In this document: piece by piece, positions 61,273 through 64,000 of the stretch | How the letters are laid out: every line of letters starts with the position of its first letter | How positions within the stretch are numbered: the stretch's first letter is position 1 | DNA from: Acetobacterium paludosum | Lineage (GTDB): Bacteria; Bacillota; Clostridia; Eubacteriales; Eubacteriaceae | Reading direction: 5' to 3' | Assembly (NCBI RefSeq): GCF_008086595.1 | Contig: NZ_RXYA01000003.1 | Span: forward strand, 1 to 64,000 | Length of the DNA: 64,000 nt | Notes under the pieces: generated by a model | Told to the model about the DNA's origin: nothing | The model's database searches: none | Seen by the model: the letters and a program-made list of their open reading frames with translations, nothing else | Made by a program: the position numbers and the translations under genes

Positions 61273-62072
61273 TTCTGTTCCTCCTCAATTGCTGGGAATT
61301 CATATCCCAACTGATTAAAATAAGCGGCAAGAATCGCTCCCAGAAAATCATCAATCCACTCCTGCTTTTTGGCAATCTCTGCATTCCAGCCTTCTTTTGA
61401 ATTTAAATTAAATTTTTGCAGTTCCGGCAATAAGGACATATCTCCTCCGGTAAAATCCATCACCATATCCCACCATCTTTTGGCAAGACTGATGCTTTTT
61501 TCTGAATCAATAGGTTCCCCCGTCTGAGACAAAATGACGGCTTCATCGAGAATTCTAAGATACCGCTCATACAATTCTTTTCCATCATCAGGCATATCCA
61601 TGTATTTTTCTCGCACATGATCCTCAAGCCGAGGACTAAAATTCTTTATTACCCAGTAATTCTTATTCTCATTCCTTAACATTGCAATAATGTCTGCATA
61701 TTTTCCAAAGTCAACTGAATCAATCGCAATGACTTCATCATGCAATGCATTAATTGCATCCAGAGATGTCTGCAGATTAATGATTTCTTCCTTGATGATT
61801 TCTTTTTGCTGTTCCAACACCGAACATACTTCCTGAGGAGTATCCAGGGAAAACAGTTTGTTTTTTATTTCATCCAAAGAGAATCCCAGATATTTCAAAG
61901 ACAGTATCTGGTGCAGTTCAACCATATCCTTCTGGGAATATAATCTGCGCCCGCCTGCGCTCGTTTCATTCGGTTTTAAAAGGTTTATTTTATCATAATA
62001 CTGCAATGTCCGTACTGTCACACCCATCTGTTTTGCTATTTCGCCAACCGTAAATAATTTATCTTTTTTCAT
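61269..62072 (-). CDS. MerR-family regulator with TipAS-like ligand domain
   Basis: The start at 62072 (MKKDKLFTVGEIAKQMGV) follows GGAGGACG; an in-frame codon 15 bases upstream is unlikely. The 267 residues have the MerR winged helix (1-70), a dimerisation coiled coil (about 75-125) and a helical C-terminal domain (about 130-255) resembling the TipAS antibiotic-binding fold. It probably activates its own operon, including the exporter, on binding a drug-like compound. The promoter has the distorted 19-bp spacing on which MerR proteins act. Confidence 0.92.
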   Translation of the reverse strand: MKKDKLFTVGEIAKQMGVTVRTLQYYDKINLLKPNETSAGGRRLYSQKDMVELHQILSLKYLGFSLDEIKNKLFSLDTPQEVCSVLEQQKEIIKEEIINLQTSLDAINALHDEVIAIDSVDFGKYADIIAMLRNENKNYWVIKNFSPRLEDHVREKYMDMPDDGKELYERYLRILDEAVILSQTGEPIDSEKSISLAKRWWDMVMDFTGGDMSLLPELQKFNLNSKEGWNAEIAKKQEWIDDFLGAILAAYFNQLGYEFPAIEEEQK

Positions 62073-62091
62073 TTTCGTCCTCCACAATCAT

Positions 62092-62122
62092 AGTATACTT
62101 CATGACGTTACGTCACATACAA
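62092..62122 (-). promoter_or_regulatory. MerR-type promoter with 19-bp spacer and operator
   Basis: Minus-strand TTGTAT (62117-62122), exactly 19 bases, then TATACT (62092-62097). The spacer holds the perfect dyad TGACGTAACGTCA (62103-62115). This is the classic layout for MerR activation by DNA untwisting. Confidence 0.9.
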
Positions 62123-62124
62123 GC

Positions 62125-62162
62125 AAAAAATAAAAAAAACTGCTGCTTTCTTGCAACAGTTT
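62125..62162 (-). terminator. Terminator of the AEC transporter gene
   Basis: On the minus strand AAACTGTTGC pairs with GCAGCAGTTT around a six-base loop and runs into TTTTTTTATTTTTT. It also separates this gene from the MerR promoter. Confidence 0.85.
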
Positions 62163-62207
62163 GAGTTTATTGATAACCACGTCCTGAAGACAATCAGAAA
62201 CGGTTAC

Positions 62208-63125
62208 TTAAAATAACAGATAACTGATAATTGGGATCGTCACAATGGATGCCAGAGTCGTAATGAAAACGCCTTTAGTGGCAAGTGCGACATTATTATC
62301 GTATTTATTGGCAAACAGTACCGCGGATGTGGCGACCGGCATGGCGATGATGATAATAACGATCCCCAGTATGTAAGGACTTGCAATGAAATTTTTTAGG
62401 ATCAGCCATGCTGCCCCAGGCAGCAGGATCTGTTTGATAATCACATAAGGATAAAGCCGAAGCTCCGTAAATACGCTTTTTATCGAAATACCCGCGAGTG
62501 AAATACCAATGACGATCATCGCCAAAGGCGTGGTGGTGTCACCGACGGTTTTTACCGTATTATTCAAAATGTCCGGCAGGTGAATATTTGCGACAACCAT
62601 CGCGACGGCGATTAATGAAGCGACCATTCCCGGGGTTAAAAAGTTTTTTAGATTGAGTGCATTTTTGCCTTCTTTTGACATCAGCATAATCCCCAGGGTA
62701 AAGTTGCTGACGTTAAAGATAAGATTAAAGATCGTTGCGTAAAAGATGGCGCCTTCTCCAAAGATAGATGCAATAACAGGAAATCCCATAAAACCAACAT
62801 TGGACCAGATAGTCATGTACATATACAGGTTGCGTTCTTCTTTTTTTACCCCCAATATACGAATGATCAAATAGGCCACAAAGGGCATGATAATATAAAA
62901 AAGAACTGAGATGATAAACATCAACACGATATCATTTTTATCTGAATTGCTGGGCATGGTGGCCACCGAAGCAATCATCATACAGGGTATCGTAATGCTC
63001 AAAATAAAATTAGAAAGCTGGATGCCGAATTTCTGATTGGTGACCTTCGTTTTTGCAGAAATGTAGCCCAGAGTGAGGATCAAGAAAAGCTGAATCATTT
63101 GACTAATAACAACAGTGATATCCAA
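62208..63125 (-). CDS. AEC-family transporter
   Basis: The 305-residue protein has ten hydrophobic helices in two halves of five, as in the auxin efflux carrier family, with the YISAKTKV and GFPVIASIFGEGAIFY segments of bacterial members. These often export malate or other small acids. The start is TTG at 63125 with AAGGAG nine bases upstream. A single gene; the substrate is unknown. Confidence 0.9.
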   Translation of the reverse strand: MDITVVISQMIQLFLILTLGYISAKTKVTNQKFGIQLSNFILSITIPCMMIASVATMPSNSDKNDIVLMFIISVLFYIIMPFVAYLIIRILGVKKEERNLYMYMTIWSNVGFMGFPVIASIFGEGAIFYATIFNLIFNVSNFTLGIMLMSKEGKNALNLKNFLTPGMVASLIAVAMVVANIHLPDILNNTVKTVGDTTTPLAMIVIGISLAGISIKSVFTELRLYPYVIIKQILLPGAAWLILKNFIASPYILGIVIIIIAMPVATSAVLFANKYDNNVALATKGVFITTLASIVTIPIISYLLF

Positions 63126-63343
63126 TGTTTATTTCTCCTTTTTACTAAGCTGACTGAAAGTGATCATGTTAAAGCAAAACTTCTGGAAAGCAGGTATGTA
63201 TTAAAATCATCAGGTAATGTACAATTAAAATTATAAAACATTCTACACTTTTTATTCATTTTCTGCTATAGTTAATCTAAGTAGATCAACGGCATTTATA
63301 TGCGTCAAAGGTTACTGAATAAAATAAGGAAGCTGAGGAGCAA

Positions 63344-64000
63344 ATGAAAAAAAAATCTAAGTTAAGAATAAAATCGATGCCCCGATTTATAACTTTCAGC
63401 CTCATAAGCCTGGTAGTTCTTTTTATAATTGGAATGGCATCAGTCACATTGGTAACCAATGTTGCCTCGGCAATCAATAACCAAAAAGAAAAAGCCCAGG
63501 CGTCTGCCCTCCTTGTTGATACATCACCAGATGAAACCACCAGCGTTCAGGATATCCAAACGAAAGCAGATGCTGAAGTAACATCTGATGCAAATACAGA
63601 TGAAGCAAAACAAACGGGAACTGATGATCCCTTGGAAAGTATCAAGATCCGCCTGAGAAATAATGACACCGAGGGGCTAAAAGTAGTCTTTCTCACCTTT
63701 GACGACGGCCCCAGTGATCATACCGGGGAAGTGCTGGATATTCTTAACACTTACAATGTGAAAGCCACCTTCTTTACCATTCGACATGAAGGTGCTGAAG
63801 CTGAAGCTTCCTATCGTCGCATTGTCAGTGAAGGTCATACGTTGGCCAATCACACCAGCAGCCACAACTATGATCTTTACAGCAATCCTGAAGCCTTTTA
63901 TGCTGACGTTAACGCTCTGGATCAATACCAGCGGCAAATAACCGGATTAACTGAAACCAGTCATATTTTCCGGTTCCCCGGCGGGTCAATTAATGCCAAT
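63344..64000 (+). CDS. Polysaccharide deacetylase, truncated by the window end
   Basis: The reading frame is open from ATG 63344 (GAGGAG just upstream) to the end of the window, 219 codons. There is a basic start, a membrane helix or signal (about 14-36) and an Asp/Thr/Ala-rich stalk (about 55-105). Then comes a NodB-homology domain with motif 1 TFDDGPSDHT (about 127-136), motif 2 HTSSH (about 173-177) and motif 3 RFPGG (about 213-217). It probably deacetylates peptidoglycan or another cell-wall glycan at the surface. Confidence 0.92.
   Translation, partial: MKKKSKLRIKSMPRFITFSLISLVVLFIIGMASVTLVTNVASAINNQKEKAQASALLVDTSPDETTSVQDIQTKADAEVTSDANTDEAKQTGTDDPLESIKIRLRNNDTEGLKVVFLTFDDGPSDHTGEVLDILNTYNVKATFFTIRHEGAEAEASYRRIVSEGHTLANHTSSHNYDLYSNPEAFYADVNALDQYQRQITGLTETSHIFRFPGGSINAN

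Overview
The window looks like chromosomal DNA of an anaerobic, low-GC Gram-positive acetogen, most likely Acetobacterium or a close relative in the Eubacteriaceae. This is inferred from gene content: a corrinoid-dependent methyltransferase set (MttB family, corrinoid protein, MtrH family) with two betaine-type transporters, a RACo-like corrinoid activator, type III glutamine synthetase, a K+-dependent membrane pyrophosphatase, strong GGAGG ribosome binding sites and frequent TTG/GTG starts. I saw no rRNA, tRNA, CRISPR array or intact transposase.

Layout. 0-5 kb: a YabE-like secreted wall protein, a tryptophan T-box ahead of a TrpB2 enzyme, and a RACo-like activator lacking its usual Fe-S domain. 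5-11 kb: an OmpR-type two-component system, then two nearly identical VTC-domain/DUF4956 gene pairs in divergent (inverted) orientation; a 17-bp direct-repeat motif recurs before the two-component operon and before one pair. 11-16 kb: glnA plus an ANTAR protein with a degenerate receiver, divergent from glnN; both glutamine synthetase leaders carry an AAUGGY-loop hairpin that competes with a terminator. 17-26 kb: a sigma-54-driven methyltransferase operon (MtrH family, BCCT, MttB family, corrinoid protein, then a second BCCT with its own promoter and leader ORF) divergent from its probable activator. 26-31 kb: VOC protein, FGGY kinase, SDR and a PdxA2-like dehydrogenase. 31-35.5 kb: a Bce-type peptide-sensing ABC transporter and two-component system. 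35.6-47.8 kb: secreted subtilisin with ChW repeats, Rrf2 regulator with a YhgE/Pip protein, PiT phosphate transporter with DUF47 partner, lipoprotein, KimA-like K+ transporter, and a zinc-ribbon membrane protein.

48.1-48.9 kb on the minus strand has no credible protein gene. It has its own promoter, an excellent terminator and a dense series of long-range and local helices, so I read it as a candidate large structured non-coding RNA of about 760 nt. 49-54 kb: a sulfur-trafficking/Fe-S operon (TusA, DsrE, divergent cysteine desulfurase, IscU-DUF59 fusion) and the pyrophosphatase. 54-64 kb: an orphan EutL-like shell protein, SixA-like phosphatase, MBL hydrolase, radical SAM HemN/HemW-like protein next to a broken ABC-2 permease fragment, a MerR-controlled ABC exporter, an AEC transporter and a truncated polysaccharide deacetylase.

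Themes. Quaternary amine uptake and demethylation feed one-carbon metabolism. Phosphate genes (VTC polyphosphate polymerases, PiT-DUF47, pyrophosphatase) and nitrogen genes (two glutamine synthetases under apparent antitermination) are each represented more than once. Comparisons were made by eye; no search or folding program was run.
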